From: Aplysia californica
Taxonomy: Eukaryota; Mollusca; Gastropoda; Aplysiida; Aplysiidae
Direction: 5' to 3'
NCBI RefSeq assembly: GCF_000002075.1
Contig: NW_004797283.1
Coordinates: 2,480,474 to 2,544,473, forward strand
DNA: 64,000 bases
The translations under genes and the position numbers were made by a program. This document shows positions 1-13,900 of the stretch, in pieces (within the stretch, counting starts at the first letter, position 1; every line of letters begins with the position of its first letter). Under the pieces are notes generated by a model. That model was not told the DNA's origin, ran no database searches, and worked only from the letters and a program-made list of their open reading frames with translations.

Positions 1-395
1 AAAGGTAAAGTTTTTGGACCCATGAAATCTATCTTTAAAAGACAAGGAGGGTTTTTTCTATAATAACCAAACAAATATACACACCAATAAATCCAAACTT
101 CTCCTATAGGTAGGGCAATGCCCACTTTTGGTGTAGGTCAAGATTTCTGAAAACCCCCGAAATCTGGGTTAGCCCGCTTGTCCTTAAAAGTGACCAATTA
201 ATCCCTTCCAAAAAAAAGTTAATTGCAATAAGCAAGGAATACCTTCTAACGATGACCTACATCAGACAGTTGCGAGGCACTATGTTCTGACAGAAGAAGA
301 AAATAGTTTTATGTAAGAAGTGTGGTCAAACATTATATGTGTACATAAAAATAAGGTGCACTGTGAGTTGAGGAACATTCATTTGACTACACTTG

Positions 396-840
396 CGAGA
401 AGCAAGAGTTTTGCAAGACAAATAAGTCATACACAAGTGCTGAAGATTAGAGAGATGTTACTGCTATTCAGAGGGGGCAGTGGCAGAGTGGTTAGTGCGC
501 TCGTCTCCGTAGCGGAAAGTGCGGGTTCAAGCCTCGGTTTGGACACAGATTTTTTTCGCCCCCTCCTGCCCACCCAGCAGTAATGAGTACCTGACTTCGA
601 GTTGGGGAAGTAAAGGCGGCGCGGAAAGGAACTGGCCACCCTACCACAATATGCCGAAGGCCCAGGAAGTTGTCTCACTACAAGGCAATCCCCAATGTCC
701 GGATTGGATGCGGGAACAGCTTTTTACTACTACTCAAGTATAGAAAAGAAAAGGAGGAGAGATAAGGACAACAGATGTTGGAAAAAATAGAAGGAGCAAA
801 CCACTCCAGTGCATCCGCAGCCATCCGTCGAAGGGAAAAG
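396..840 (-). repeat. SINE (family B) interrupted by a tRNA-like SINE
   Basis: On the + strand the outer sequence reads as the reverse complement of the family-B SINE seen elsewhere in the window. The tail piece (AGTTTTGC..CAAGTGCTGAAGATTAGAG) lies at 396-470 and the body piece (GGAGAGATAAGGACAACAG..CAAACCACTCCAG) at about 740-840. The middle, 471-735, is a second SINE with its own tRNA-like head. Imperfect 12-13-bp flanks (ACTGCTATTCAG / ACTACTACTCAAG) look like a target duplication. Confidence 0.6.
471..735 (+). repeat. tRNA-derived SINE (family A)
   Basis: The head at 473-555 has an A-box-like TGGCAGAGTGG and a B-box-like GGTTCAAGCC at tRNA spacing, as expected for an internal RNA polymerase III promoter. 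The body continues through AGTAAAGGCGGCGCGG and CTGGCCACCCTACCAC. It lacks tRNA cloverleaf integrity and a discrete 3' end, so I call it a SINE head and not a tRNA gene. It is nested in an older family-B SINE. Confidence 0.6.
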
Positions 841-2547
841 AGAAGACAAAGGATGATAGAAGAACGGATCGATTACTTAGTGTATGACTTCGCCATAAGC
901 CGTTTTGAAAAGTGACATATTACGGAACCTTACGCTGAGCAGTCAAGACGAAGCCATAGCATGGGGCAAAAGTTTCAATCTTTGAGATAATGAAAAAAAT
1001 CTGTGAAACTGTGCGTTGCCGTGGCTCACCCTTCCCCACTGGTCCTTTAACAGTATTCAAAGTCAACATGTTAATAACTACAAGTCCACTTTCTCTTTTA
1101 GCAGTTCAGTGACCTTCTACTTCAAGAATATTTTGATGATTATGCTTTTGTTTGACAAGCTTTTAGTTGTCATTCCATCAGAGCTTGAGAACAAATTGAT
1201 CAATCTTCAAATTTGTTACTTGCTTAAACTTAAAGCATGATATTTAAGATCTCAAACAGAGAAATGAATGGTCTAGTAACTTATCAGGACAGGAAGGAGT
1301 AAATGAAAACCATGTTTACTTTTGAATTTTTACTACTAGTGTAGGCCAATAAGTTCGAAGTGTAAATGTATAATAAGCTTATGATCAAGAACTGGCACAC
1401 TTCTTTCCGACTTTTCTGGTAGAAGCCAAATCCATTGCTCGTTGAACAGGAAATAAGTTTCAGAAACTTCCTTTCATATTTGCATGTATGTGTCTATTCC
1501 AACTGACTTATTCCTCAAAGCTGAAGAAAACCCTGAGAAAGCTCATTCCTGCAATAATAAACTAATTTAATAACTGACTTATAATCTTAGATTTTAGAGG
1601 TTGGAGACTGAAGTCATAAAGTTAGCAAAACATGGTCTATAAATTTCAAGAAACAGCTTTATCAATATTTAACCTTGACCATTGGAGATTAAAAAATTAT
1701 GTAGAACTGTATAACTACTGGCCTATATGGACTTATTACACACAAAGTATACACATGACAAATATTTTATTGACATTTTTATTTTTATTTCTTTCACCTT
1801 CTTTTATATGCATTCATCAACAGACACTCCATTGTCATCCCCCCAAAAATATGTGCGGGAAAAAAATATCTCTATCACAACATCAACTTCAAGCATTTCC
1901 ATCTATGCAAATAAGCAGTTGAATAAATACAAACCATTCTCTCAAACACTCATCATAAAAAAGGCAGCTTATGAGCACATCTGTAACCAACAAATTCCCA
2001 AATTCATAGCAAGTAACAAAAAAAACAACTAACACCAACACAAACAGTTAGCAAAACCAGCAAACTTTCGTACATGTAGGCTAACCCTCAAACATATGAA
2101 AAATATTGCTACAAAATTTTATAAAAATCTAAATTGTTACGGATGCACCATGAATTTATAAGCAGAAGTCAATTTCACATTTTGTAATGTAATTTGAGTG
2201 TCTTAAAGTGATTTCAAGTTGCTTAAATTGATTATCTTCATGGAAATTGGCATATTGTATATTCAAAATCGAAGAGCACTGTAGCCTATTTTGAACTTTT
2301 TGAGTGCAAATCCAAACCCCGGATTTTAGTGACCCTCCCCTGTCGAGAATACAGTCTTTGAGTTGTTTAAACCCTATTCTTACAGTACACAATAAGTAAA
2401 AGTAATTGCACAGGCTAATGCCAAACATTTTTTAAAAGTAAAGTACAAACAGATGCATATATAGATTTTAAAAAGTTGAATGAAACTTATAAGATGCTAT
2501 AATAATAAGGAATCATAACCTTCCATAGTTCTTTCTCTCTACACCAG
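841..2547. other. AT-rich stretch upstream of the rolling-stone-like exon
   Basis: No convincing exon, TIR pair or SINE was recognised here. Because the exon at 2548 starts in a split codon, this is most likely intron of the rolling-stone-like gene, whose other exons lie left of the window. Confidence 0.5.
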
Positions 2548-2933
2548 GTGTACATCAGACCTACATGAGCATCAACTCCCACGCCATCAACTCCTTGCTT
2601 GTGCTGGCAGACGTGATGCTCAGCGCAGCGCCCATCCACATGCTACACTTCCACATGCCCCTCGTGTACCTAATGATCTACATCGCTTTCACTCTTATCT
2701 ACTGGGCTGGCAACGGGACAAACCACCGAGGGGAGCCTTATATCTATAGCGTACTTGACTACTCCGGAAAGCCGAAGGTGGCAATAGTTGTGATAGTGTG
2801 CGTCGCTTTGATTATCGTGCCACTGACACAAGTTCTGTTGTGTGGGCTGCGGAGACTGAGGGAGAAAATTCATGCCAAGCTGAGGTTGTGGAAAGACTTG
2901 GAGAACCCCACGAGGTTGTACCAAAGGCAGTGA
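2548..2933 (+). CDS. rolling-stone-like multi-pass membrane protein, last coding exon
   Basis: A CACCAG acceptor ends at 2547. The exon opens with two bases completing a split codon and reads VHQTYMSINSHAINS..., ending in TGA at 2931-2933, for about 127 residues. It has two adjacent hydrophobic segments (LLVLADVMLSAAPIHMLHF and PLVYLMIYIAFTLIYWA), a loop with NGTNHRGEPYIYSVLDY, a third hydrophobic segment (VAIVVIVCVALIIVPLTQ) and a basic cytosolic tail. The order HxxNS, then FTLIYWA, then GTN..G..YIY.VLD is the C-terminal signature of the rolling stone family, first known from Drosophila myoblast fusion. Family membership rests on recognition of that pattern, and a role in fusion is not implied. 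A polyadenylation signal AATAAA follows at 3007-3012. Upstream exons are outside the window or not recognisable. Confidence 0.85.
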
Positions 2934-3006
2934 CGATGACAACACACCAGCCCTCATCCATTTAAAAGAAAGCCGGCTTTTATAAACAATCACACACCTG
3001 AAAAAC

Positions 3007-3012
3007 AATAAA
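3007..3012 (+). terminator. polyadenylation signal of the rolling-stone-like gene
   Basis: AATAAA lies 74 bases after the TGA stop, followed by an AT-rich stretch, giving a short 3' UTR. Confidence 0.6.
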
Positions 3013-3030
3013 ATGATGTATTCATAAAAT

Positions 3031-4303
3031 CAAAAATGTTAAAATTATTCCTATATATTGCTTTTGCACAAGTAGCCATACAAAGCAAAACCACAGACCT
3101 CATGTGTGTGCTTCTGTAGCTCTGTTTCACTGGCTTAAAATTCATCTACCGAAAACATCCTGACAGTAGTCCTGCCTTTCTTCTAAAACACACAAAAGAC
3201 CACTAAGATTTCAGCTCTTATGTATGTGAAAGACTAGATCTAGGTGCTCAAACCCACATTTTCTAGGATCACGAGTGTTGATGAAGACAAAAAAAGATTA
3301 GAAACAAAATTATCCTCCTACTATGCATGAGCACACTAGGAACTTAACCAGACACGATTGAGCACAGATAACCCAAACAGCTCAGGGATTGATAACGACA
3401 AATGTGTTAAACAAATCCATTATTCAGGCAAATCAGGAATATAAAGAAATACTAAAGAGATATCAGTCAGGGAATTGAAAGTTGTGTAAGTATAAGCTAA
3501 ACATGATTTTGAGTTTTCCTTGTTTGTGTTATCTGTGCCTGACAGTACTTTGATGTGAGAAGCAAACACTAAGCTAATGGGAACCTACAACAAAACAAGG
3601 TTTGATTTGAACACCCCCCCCCCCTCCTCCCCCCCAAAAAACAACCAAAGCCAAGCATTAGAAAATTTCAAAGGAAGGAAATTTATCATCTAGTCATTTA
3701 GAATGATTCGACCATAGTTTACACTGAATAAGTCCTGACGAGACTATAACGTGAAATAAGATTAAGGCCATGATGCAACATTATTAGAATGTCTCAATTT
3801 TCCAGAAGGTTGATGACTTTTCCCAAGATTCATCCTTAGACAATTTTATTTGGTGAAAAAACAATGTGTGGGTAAAAATTAATTCACAGCATTGATATTT
3901 AAGTTCAAGCCCATATTTGTTTTTATTGATATCATACACATACACTTTTTAATTTAAAACAAACTGGTGTCTTAATGAAAGAAGACCCATTTAAAGACAA
4001 AAATATTTGCACCAAATTTAACAAAACTTTAAACATATAAAATTCATCTAGGGCGGCATCATATTTGTCAAGGTGAAGAAAATCAACCTGCGTGTTCGAC
4101 CAATAAGTTTTTAAAAATTTCAACCAAGATTGTGCAAAAACACAAAACTGTACTACCTCATAAGAAACCACAATGTGTTTTTGTGCGATGAAGACCAAAT
4201 TTATTTAAAACTAACTTTTCCATAGACATGGTGTCTTAAAAAAAAGAGAGGATCCATTGAAGAATCATTACTTTCCTGTTAATTTTTTTTGGGGGGGAAC
4301 ACA
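3031..4303. other. intergenic, no gene seen
   Basis: AT-rich unique-looking sequence with a C-rich tract near 3613-3633. No exon with matching splice sites was found. Confidence 0.5.
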
Positions 4304-4305
4304 TA

Positions 4306-5984
4306 CAGTGGAGTCCACTTATAACGAGTCCTGAAAGAACGAGAAGTCTGTTATAAAGACACTATTCTAAAACCCCGTTTTTTCCCCTTCTTTATCTTTG
4401 TAAATAAAATACTGCTATTGCACAATCAGACAGTCATGCAAGTCAGTTGTAACGGAATATTGCTACTGCTGTGCACAGCGCACAGAACAATTAAACATAA
4501 TATAAAACCTCGCCAGTTGAGAAACTTGTTGGTGATCCAGCGAAACAAAGAATGGGGGAGCCCACGCGAACCAATAATGAAGGTCAAAGCGAATGAGTAG
4601 AGATGGTGTGGCAAGCGCAGACAAGCAGAACGCATCGCGTGATAGGCCAGTCTAGTCTAGATTATCTAGGCCTACCATGCCTCTCCAGGCGCGGTTTGTC
4701 CATAGAGCACGGTCGTGCAGTGCCACCCCAAATTTTTTATTGTTCTTTTACGTAAAGCACCCATAATAATAAAATAAAAGACGTCAGAAAAAAACACAAG
4801 TCAAATATTATATCAAAACAAGGTCCTTGCTGGCTCTGTAACTGTCATTTCTGTGTCTACAGTGCGGTAAAACATTTACATATACTATGCACTATACCAT
4901 GCCAAAGCCTACGCGCTCTAACTAAACGTAATAGGAGATTCAACAGTGGTAACCTGACCTATAAATCGCTCTTTGGGATAACCCGAGCGATGACGACAGT
5001 CGTAGCCAGTTTGGCGGTACATTAATATTAATAAGTCGGCACATCTCAAATGTGTTCCAGCCGAATAGTGCCGAAACATAGCCCACAGCAGGCAGTCTAA
5101 AAATAGACGCCATATACTGTACACTATTCTATGCCAAAATTATGTGAGCCCCGGAGCAATCCAGCAGAGTGCTCAAGTGAATTCTGATTGGTTCATTGTC
5201 TTGCCACTAGGCTATTTTAAGCGACTCTGTGACCGTGAACCTGAGGGAGGTGAACGTGACATACTCAAGTCACTGTCCTATGATTTGTGTCTTTGAATGG
5301 TTTTGTTGTGGAGTGGTGAAAGTTATTACTTGAGTGTTCAGTTCTTATGCAGGATGTTTAGCTAACAAAGAGATTTAGTTCTCGAAATCAAAGCGACAAG
5401 TAAAAGGAAAGAAAATAAAAGAATGAGCTCCTCCCTCACCAACCCAAAGATCCTAAAACTATACACCATCCCATTTACAATGCCCTTGACTATCTTCAGC
5501 CTGTGATAGCTTAATTAATTGCGCACGCCCACTTTTTAGCCCCACGAACCGCCCCTGTGCCTCTCACTTCTCTGGTGCGGGATGGAGAGGTCACAATGCT
5601 TTGATAGATGGAGTGAATGTGTGACGTGCGTAAGCAGGCACAACGCACCACAGGGTGTGGTGGAGTGGGGGACGACACAGCGGGCGAGTTAGCCCAGAGC
5701 CAGAGCCCCTTCTATCTGAGCGGCAACGCCGAACTGTCAACATTGCTAGTGCTAGAGAAAGGAACCTGATTTGATTTTTGATCAAGTAAGACTTAGAGAT
5801 AATGTTGAAAAAAATCATCATCAGGGGAAAAATACAAAAGGAATAAACAGAACCCCAAACTCATAGATTAGGCCTACTTTACTATTTCCTTTGAATTTAT
5901 TACTGGATCCCTTACAACGAGAATCCTGCTATAACGGACATTTCGCACCAGTCCCCTCCCTCTTGTTATAACAGGATTCCACTG
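4306..5984. mobile_element. pogo/Tigger-like DNA transposon, probably non-autonomous
   Basis: The left end CAGTGGAGTCCACTTATAAC and the right end (reverse complement CAGTGGAATCCTGTTATAAC) form terminal inverted repeats. TA dinucleotides at 4304-4305 and 5985-5986 fit the TA target duplication of the Tc1/mariner-pogo superfamily. A second internal TTACAACG..CTATAACGG copy lies near the right end. The 1.68-kb body has no ORF resembling a transposase, so it is either heavily decayed or a deletion derivative. Confidence 0.65.
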
Positions 5985-6461
5985 TAGTCTAAAGAAACAA
6001 ACCATAAAAGCAATTGATCCAAAGAGTCAACCCAGAAACATGCCACAGGTTTATTAAAAATTTCCAGTAGCACATTTGAGTATGTCTGGTGAAAAATGGT
6101 CAACACCTGGAGCATATATAAATTAAATAGCCACCACTTTCGCTGAATTGAATTTGGCTATGTCAGTTTCAAATAAATTTAATCTTTAACGCACTTTGCT
6201 TACTTTACTTTTCCAATCCAGCCGCCATCTGGGTCCTAGCCCTTTGGCCTAATACACAAATAAACAATATGGTGGTTTTTCAAGAAATTGTTAAGTCTTT
6301 TTGTGTTTTATCTTTTAATCAATTTTGGTTGAAATTTTCTTAACTTCATAGTTCTTAAACAAATATGTCGCCTTTCTTCAGACTCACAAATTTTACGTCA
6401 CCTTGATTGAACATTATTTCTTTGGAGTATTGTTGAAATTGGTGCAAAGATGACTTTAACA

Positions 6462-6780
6462 CTTACAGTACCGAAGGCTCATATGGTGGAAAACCCTCAA
6501 GTACCGCACGGTTTTGAGCGCTGACACCGTTGTGGAATTTTTTTAATTAAAAAAGCCTTGGCAGCCCATGAAACACGCTTTAAAAATTCATAGAGGTTCA
6601 TCAACCATTCAGCTACCATGTAGAGTGACTTCCATTGATATTTACTTTAGTGCAGTGCATCCATTCGCCGTCTAATTATGTTTAGTGTGTCTGGTTGTGT
6701 CGGCAACTAAAGTCCCCAGCGGAAGTGAGCGCATACTATGACCTGGCGACTGAAGTCGCCAACGCTACTGTAATAGCTAA
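6462..6780. mobile_element. possible small TIR element (MITE)
   Basis: ACAGTACCGAAGGC on the left and ACAGTAGCGTTGGC (reverse complement of the right side) match at 11 of 14 positions, with TA at both outer edges. It lies just downstream of the NR2C2AP stop codon. The short imperfect repeat makes this tentative. Confidence 0.35.
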
Positions 6781-6842
6781 ATGGGTCCATTTTTTTAACA
6801 ACCTTTGTTTCATTAAGACTTCTCTGTCCCAGTACTTTGCAT

Positions 6843-9800
6843 TCATCGGTAACACAAATTCATCTTACTCTGTATAACATCCAGCTTGTAGATTGTAATT
6901 CGTCCAAAGAAGTCCATACTGCTGTTAAACACAATCTTCATCTTCTGTAGAGTCTGCTGGGTTGGAAGTTTAAACACCTGAATGCAGAAAGGAAACATCA
7001 TCATTGACATCAAGTTTATCCCTTTCACGTAAATAATTTTTATGAAAATCAGCCAGAATATTTGTCCCATTATTATACAACATGAGTCTTAATTCAAATG
7101 AAAAACTAGACTCGTTTGAGCTTTGCTCTAAATTCTGGACAATATCAAGAAGTTTAAGAGTTTTATGGCGCTTGCAACACAAATAGGTCACAGGTCGTAT
7201 AAGTGCCGAAGATTTGATGAGATACTACTAGAGAGTAACAGACAAAGACAAGAAGGGTAGATATATGATACGAAAGAAGGAACAACCACACCAAAGCACC
7301 CACCAACCACCCATATATCAAAAAGGATGTAAATGCAATCATACAATGACAGTATTGACATAGTATCATACAGTAGGTAAAGCTTAATGTGAATACCCAA
7401 CAATGAAAGTTTTAACATTTAACAGCCAGTGCCATTTTTTCATCAATTTTCCTCAACAGCTAGAATTAAATCTGTACTGCCACTAGCAATTCGCATAAGT
7501 CTTTGTATCACTGACAATTTAGAATCTAAATCTGCTTTGTTGACCATGACAAAAAATCAACCATTAGCAACATTGGGGAAACAGTGAGATGAATGCAGAA
7601 AAGGCAAGTAGAGGGACTTGATTACCAATTTTGATTTGCAAAGTGACACGGATTCTAGGTCCACAGTTGTCGGTGATACAACACGATGTCTCTCAAAAAA
7701 GACATCTTCAAGTGTCAAATTCTATCAAAAAAAGGAAGAATTACCATTTTTAGTTTTAATTTGACCAATTTTATGGACGTGGATTTGGAGGCCTGAGCAG
7801 AAATGTGTATTTAATAGGTGAAAACAATATGCTCTGTGCTGTTCTGACGGAAGGGGGTAGACAGAGACGACATGGAGTGTGTTGTTTCGGCCGATAGGAG
7901 TCAAGTATGTCTTCATACGACAATTTGCTTTATCATTATTTCAAGGGCTACCCCAATCAGTGGCAGGTAAGCTTTCATTACTTACTAAACGTCACATTTA
8001 CATATCGCTGGTGGAGTGATGAAACCTCGTAACCCTCAATTTTTTCGAAAATCGTTTTTTTTGCCTTAATATCTTCTCCCAGTCCTTCTTCACATTGTGT
8101 CAAAAGCACTAGGTTAAATTATAAAGAGAAAGTATGAAAAAAACTTACTAAAAAAACCTCGTATGTTTGCCCCCATGATATCCTGGCGTGATGAAACCTC
8201 GCAACCCTCACCTGGTGCGCTGATCTGCTTTTGCGTGGTTTCATCACTCCCGGTTTGAGAGAGTGACGTGCTTTTACGAGGTTCTGGATATGAATTGACT
8301 TAATGGAAGTGCTCATAATTGTCATTTTCTGGTGCATTTTATATGCCTGACTTAATAAAGAAAAGTTTAATTCATTCATACATTCATTCATTCATTCAAT
8401 CTTTTATTTATCCATTTTATTTCAGTCAGTTCAGAAATTCAAATATGATCATAAGTGAAGGAGTTACATTACGTAAATCTATTTGAAATCCTGTTATAGG
8501 GATGACTAACGCATTGGTAAACAAGATGTTCTTATAAAGCACAAACATTGTTAACACTTAATTTAACAACAGTCACACCTTGAAAAGACAGGTGATAATA
8601 GTCCTTACCAAGAATAAGTGACAAGTCTATGCACTCTCCAAATGTCACCTGGACATTATGTTTATCAAAGAGAGGGTAAGGTTTCACCCCTTCTCAGACT
8701 ATGAATCCGCTGATTAGTCGAATCCTTCAGTCGTGGTTGAGACCAAATAGTACTGAACTTACCCATGTTCTTCTTGACCCTGAAGTCTATAGAGGGCATT
8801 GCGACAAATTTGTGCCTCAACAATACAAGTGATATGGACATTTACGCATCTGTTTTGAATATCTCCCCCATCTGTGCTCGCATCACCTAGATCTTTACAC
8901 CATCCAAGGGCTGGTTTGGAAACCACTGAGCAGACCCCGTTCCATCAAATGACTCCAGCTACCATGTCGCAGTTCTTTCCAGGGATGTGTCTTATATGTG
9001 GGGGCAAGGAAGTATCAGAATCATCACAGACTGAGTCAGCACCAACACCAGTGTCGCCTGGAATCACGCCCCAAACCATACTGACATTTCCCCAGGCAGC
9101 TGTAAGTCAGCAGCTGAATTATTACCTGCGAAGTCACAGCAACACGATCTGCAGACCACATTCCTAGGTCCATCTCACCTTCAGGCACCTTAGGCACTTT
9201 TCCTGGAGCCTGATCCAAAAACACAGCTCATTTGGGATGCCAAAGAGGAAAAGAAAGGGTTTTCAGGAGTGGCGACAAATAAGCCAAGGCCATCCGTGGA
9301 TCTGGTCAGGAATACCATAAAGATTTAATGAAAAGCCCAGCTACGTCACTGAAACCAAACTGTGATTGCAAGAGCTGAACTTTGAAATGTAAAGGGCAAA
9401 CGGCTCTGGAGGAAGACAGACACATTAATTTTGATTCAGTGTAGTCCTCTCATGGGATGAAAAAAATGTCTCTTTATTGGACTAGTGGACATAGACCAGC
9501 CTCAGAGGAGGTATTCAGAAACTAACCAGACAGGGCATACCTTCAAATTCACATATAAAATGGCGGTCATAAGGTGCCAGTGTATAAAAAGATGTTCCTG
9601 CATTCAACTGGATTGAGTGAATGATTTGTAAGAAACATTTAGAACCAATTATCAAAGGAACTCAGATATCTACATAATGTATGCACAATTCTGCCAAGAC
9701 CACAGGAGGCAGACTCTCAACAGACACCCCCCCCCCCCCCCATCAATGAAACAATCAGGCAGAATAGCCTGTCTTGTTCATGCCAAAGAAAGATATGTGA

Positions 9801-10887
9801 GACCTTTGCATTATCCCTGAAGGTGGCAACGTGCGGAGGATTTTTGGAATGCTCACATTCTAGAAAAGGGGCAGCGCGCAAGGAAATGGAACGAGACAAA
9901 TCTGAAGCCATCAAATATCTCGCCAGTGATGAACCTAAAATGGCGCATGTTTTCTATGGATCTTCAGCTTGTGCTCCTTACACTTACACCCAAACTGAAT
10001 GCATCAGCCTTATATTACAAAACAAAGCGTGCCGTTCATAACTTTACGATATTTGAAGCTCCAACACATCAGGCTACTTGTTACGTGTGGCATGAAGCAG
10101 AAAGGGGAATTAGTAAGTAAGCTTGCTTCATGTCTACTGGCGTTTTTGAAGGAAAAGCTGTACTTCCAGAAAACCATCATCGACAGCGACCGCTGTGGTT
10201 ACCAATACAGAAATGCCACACTAGCTAATGTCTCTCTCAGCCTGTTTGCAACAACATATGGTAGCACAATTGAACAGAAATGGTTGATCAAAGGACACAC
10301 AAATATAAGTTGACTGTACACTCAACTATTGAAAGATCAGTTCGAAAAGCACGAATCGAGGTCGCCCTAAACTACATGTATCTCCATTTCTTCAGGATGG
10401 CCAGAGAAAAACCAGACATTATTCTAAGTGAGGAAGTTACAAGTCTATCAGACCAGGCAGAAAAACGGGTCATCCTGTTGTCACCGACATCAGGTGTTTG
10501 AGGTACACCCCAGACATGAACATCCAGTTCAAGCTGCTTTTCAGTGATGAATGGGTTTACGTTCCGAAGGCAGAACACAGAAACATGACTTAAAATCCAG
10601 CACTCCCAAGTACAACCCCCTTTACTAGCTTGAATCTGTTATTTCCAATATACGTCATCACTTTATGACAATTTACGCCGTTATCATTAATGGCTATTCA
10701 TAATGGGGGGGGGGGGGGGGGGTTCAGTCCCAGACATCGTACTGATCTTTTGGGGGGTTTTTTGTCTGCACATACGTTATGTATTTTCATAATTAATCCA
10801 ATTATTATTCATGACACACAACCTATTATTTGATTGATCTTCCATTCGTTTTTCGAAGCATTTTGTGGCGTGCTTTCGTGTGCATGT

Positions 10888-10984
<97 letters not shown>

Positions 10985-13900
10985 TGTGTGTGTATTACAT
11001 TATTTTCTTAATAAATTTAGTAATGGACTGACACAGTAAAACTTTGAAAATCATGTCTATATTTTGATCTAGATCTATTTCTTACCATTGTAAAAGCCAT
11101 CTGCAGTGCAACCAGAGACCATATTGCAGAGATATACTATTCATTTGTGCCTTTTTGTAAAATGGAAGTAACCAGATCTAATCCTGGAAAATTATATTGA
11201 AACAGATTGCACAAATCGCTGATCCATTTGAGGTTTCAAACCCAAATTCTGCCGATAACACACATTTATTTGACTTCAGTTGGCCGGGAATCTAACTCTA
11301 AACTAATTGGTCTTGAAGAAACATCTTCATCACTTTGTTGCGTTCCAAACTACAAATGCATACTGCAACCAAATGAGCTGCGAGAAAACTCGCAAACCTC
11401 AAACTCTGTCCTGATGAAACCTCGCAACCCTCCCGCCGGCTGATTACGAGGTTTCATCACGACAAAAATGTTGTAATGAAACCTTGCATCCCACAGCATA
11501 ACCATTTAAAGAATAGAAAAGGGGATTTCTTTGGTCTAACCAAGTTTCAAAGGTGTTTTCATTTATCTGTACCAACTTTGGTTCATATAGATCTTTTTGT
11601 TCACGAATAAATCAGTTTTTTGTCTCTCCTGTAAAATTTTCCTTTCTGGGGTTGCGAGGTTTCATCACTCCACCAGCGATATACTTGTGGAAGGAAGCAT
11701 ATAAAAAAACTTTCACATCACCGTTGACGAGATCTTTACAAAACAAAAACGTTGAGAAAACAAACAAAATTCACTGTACCCACAAACTTGTAACATGTCC
11801 TTATCCATTTAATAAAGACTTAGACCTTGAAAGTGATTGGCCAGTCAAGACTTTCATTGGTGGCAGCAGCCGTTAGTGTCAAAAGATATAAAAATGTGAA
11901 CTATAGGTATTTTAGTGTTAGAGATGAAAATGTGACCTTGAACCTTTTTCTGGTGATTTTATAAAAGATAAATGGTCTTGCATGCACACAGCAGAATCAG
12001 TGTGATACAGAAATATTTTTGTAATGTTCAAATTTTATTATGTTTAGTTTTAGTTTTTTACATTCAAAGATATATATCGCTAGCCGCGTGATTCAACCGC
12101 CTAAGTGACAAAATTTTCAAAAATCACTTTTTGATCCCTTCATGCAGTACAACCTTTGATACACCTTATGTTAAAATCCCAAGTTTGAAAGATTGCTGCA
12201 AAGGGTTTCAAGCCTTCAGTAAATCACCAGTCCTCAATTTCCACATGATTCAACCACCCAATTGCCAGTTTTACAGCCCGGTGGCAAATGGGCGGTTCAA
12301 TCACGCAGATTCAGTGGCTTGTTGAGGTGTTCATCTATCCCGTAGGCGGCGTGACTGTGGCCTTTGTCAAAACAGATTGGACGGTAACATCAAAACAAAG
12401 AGCTGCCTTTGCTAACTTCGACTCAGATCGAACGCTATCAATAGGCAGAAGATTCTGTCAAGGCAGTTTGAGTAATCTATTAATAGGATTGGTAGTATAG
12501 TTGAGAAAGGGCAAGATGGCATCAAAGAATATGTTAATACTGACTTGACCAAGTCGGAAAATTGTTGCAAAAGCTACTGACGAATGAATTTTGTAAAAAG
12601 TTTACGATTGATAGCTAACGGGCGCTTATTTCACATTCCATACAACTATTGGAAAATATTTTTATCGCGACTTTACGCGTTTCTTACTTTAAGTGTGCGC
12701 CCTTTGCTGTGTCTGTCGTCGTGTACAATTCCTCAATCATTGATTAATTAATTAGTGCCGGGTAGATGATACTTAATTTGTCACCCGCAAAAAGGCTACT
12801 CATAAACATATTCTCTCTTCAACAAACATTCTACCTATCAAAACAATGAGTTTGTAAACAACTGCCCTAACACAGTGGTTATTCATGACTGTTGCAAAGA
12901 CAGTTTACATGACTTGGGGGTGGGAGCTCCACGATTGTCAAAAGTACCAGAGAGCAGAAGAGGTGATAACTAATTCTTCAACAAACCTAATGACATTGCT
13001 TTCCCATTACTACAGACAGAATACAGGCAAAATTTATCTTTACTAAAACTTTCAAAGCCTCAGAGGACTTTATAGAGAATACCAAAGAAAACCGAATGAG
13101 TCACACATTGTCCCAGACGACTTTAGAGAGATAATAAAAAAAAGCAACCTGCTGTTGTATGTATGTCGGAAGGATCAATGCCATGTACACAAGGTAGGAG
13201 AAAGAATCTAACATGAAACTTGCACAAAACACAGTGTATTGGACCAGATTATGTCTAGTGTGCATACACTTGGAAGCGGATTTGTTGTTAGTACGGCGTT
13301 GAACGCATCTGCTACACTATATCATGACAGGACCGAATTGGCTGTCTATATTTTTATAAGATTTGGTAACCAAAGATGTGAAGTGCCAAGTTTGGCACGA
13401 AGGAGAAGGACCATTGATTGCCAGTGAATTCAGTTACTGAAGGAGCCTACTGACAATAAATATGTCACTTTCATCATATACAGAGGTGGAGGTACTTATC
13501 AAACCCCAACGCTATGTTGCCAAATGCAATCGGCGACATTAAAAATTAGTACCAGATAGGACAAAACTGTTGAACACAAATACCTTGAAAAAGAACACAC
13601 GCAAATGGAAGAGGACAGACCACACAGTGCAATCAAAAGGTCCCTGAAAAATGGTATGGTCTATGTGCATGGATAATAACGTTTTTAAGAAAGTAAGACA
13701 ATATCAGCCCCCCCCCCCCCCCCCTTCCACCCTTTTTGATGCTCAATTTCAGGACCATTCAGACCTGGCTGAAACAAAAATGACCCCGTAGCCACAAACG
13801 TTTGTTGCCTTTGATACACACTGAACAATAACATCCAGTACAAATTGAACATTAAGATGAACGGTCTTTTTTCCAACTCCATGAGGCCAAAAACAGTCCT

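Larger units (their letters stand above)
8003..11681 (+). mobile_element. DNA transposon A with HTQME-type transposase remnant
   Basis: Terminal inverted repeats of about 33 bp (TATCGCTGGTGGAGTGATGA... at 8003-8035, complement at 11649-11681) enclose 3.68 kb. The outermost TA on both sides may be the target duplication. The motif GTGATGAAACCTCGCAACCC recurs subterminally: direct at 8016 and 8188, inverse at 8233, direct at 11411, inverse at 11445, direct (weaker) at 11473 and inverse at 11650. The interior encodes a broken transposase-like protein at about 9240-10450. A (TG)n run and a poly-G tract have expanded inside. It sits in the large NR2C2AP intron in the opposite orientation. Superfamily placement is uncertain. 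Confidence 0.75.

Noticed and set aside
473-555. Possible tRNA gene
   Set aside because: A and B boxes are present, but the stems do not pair as a cloverleaf and the sequence continues into a SINE body.
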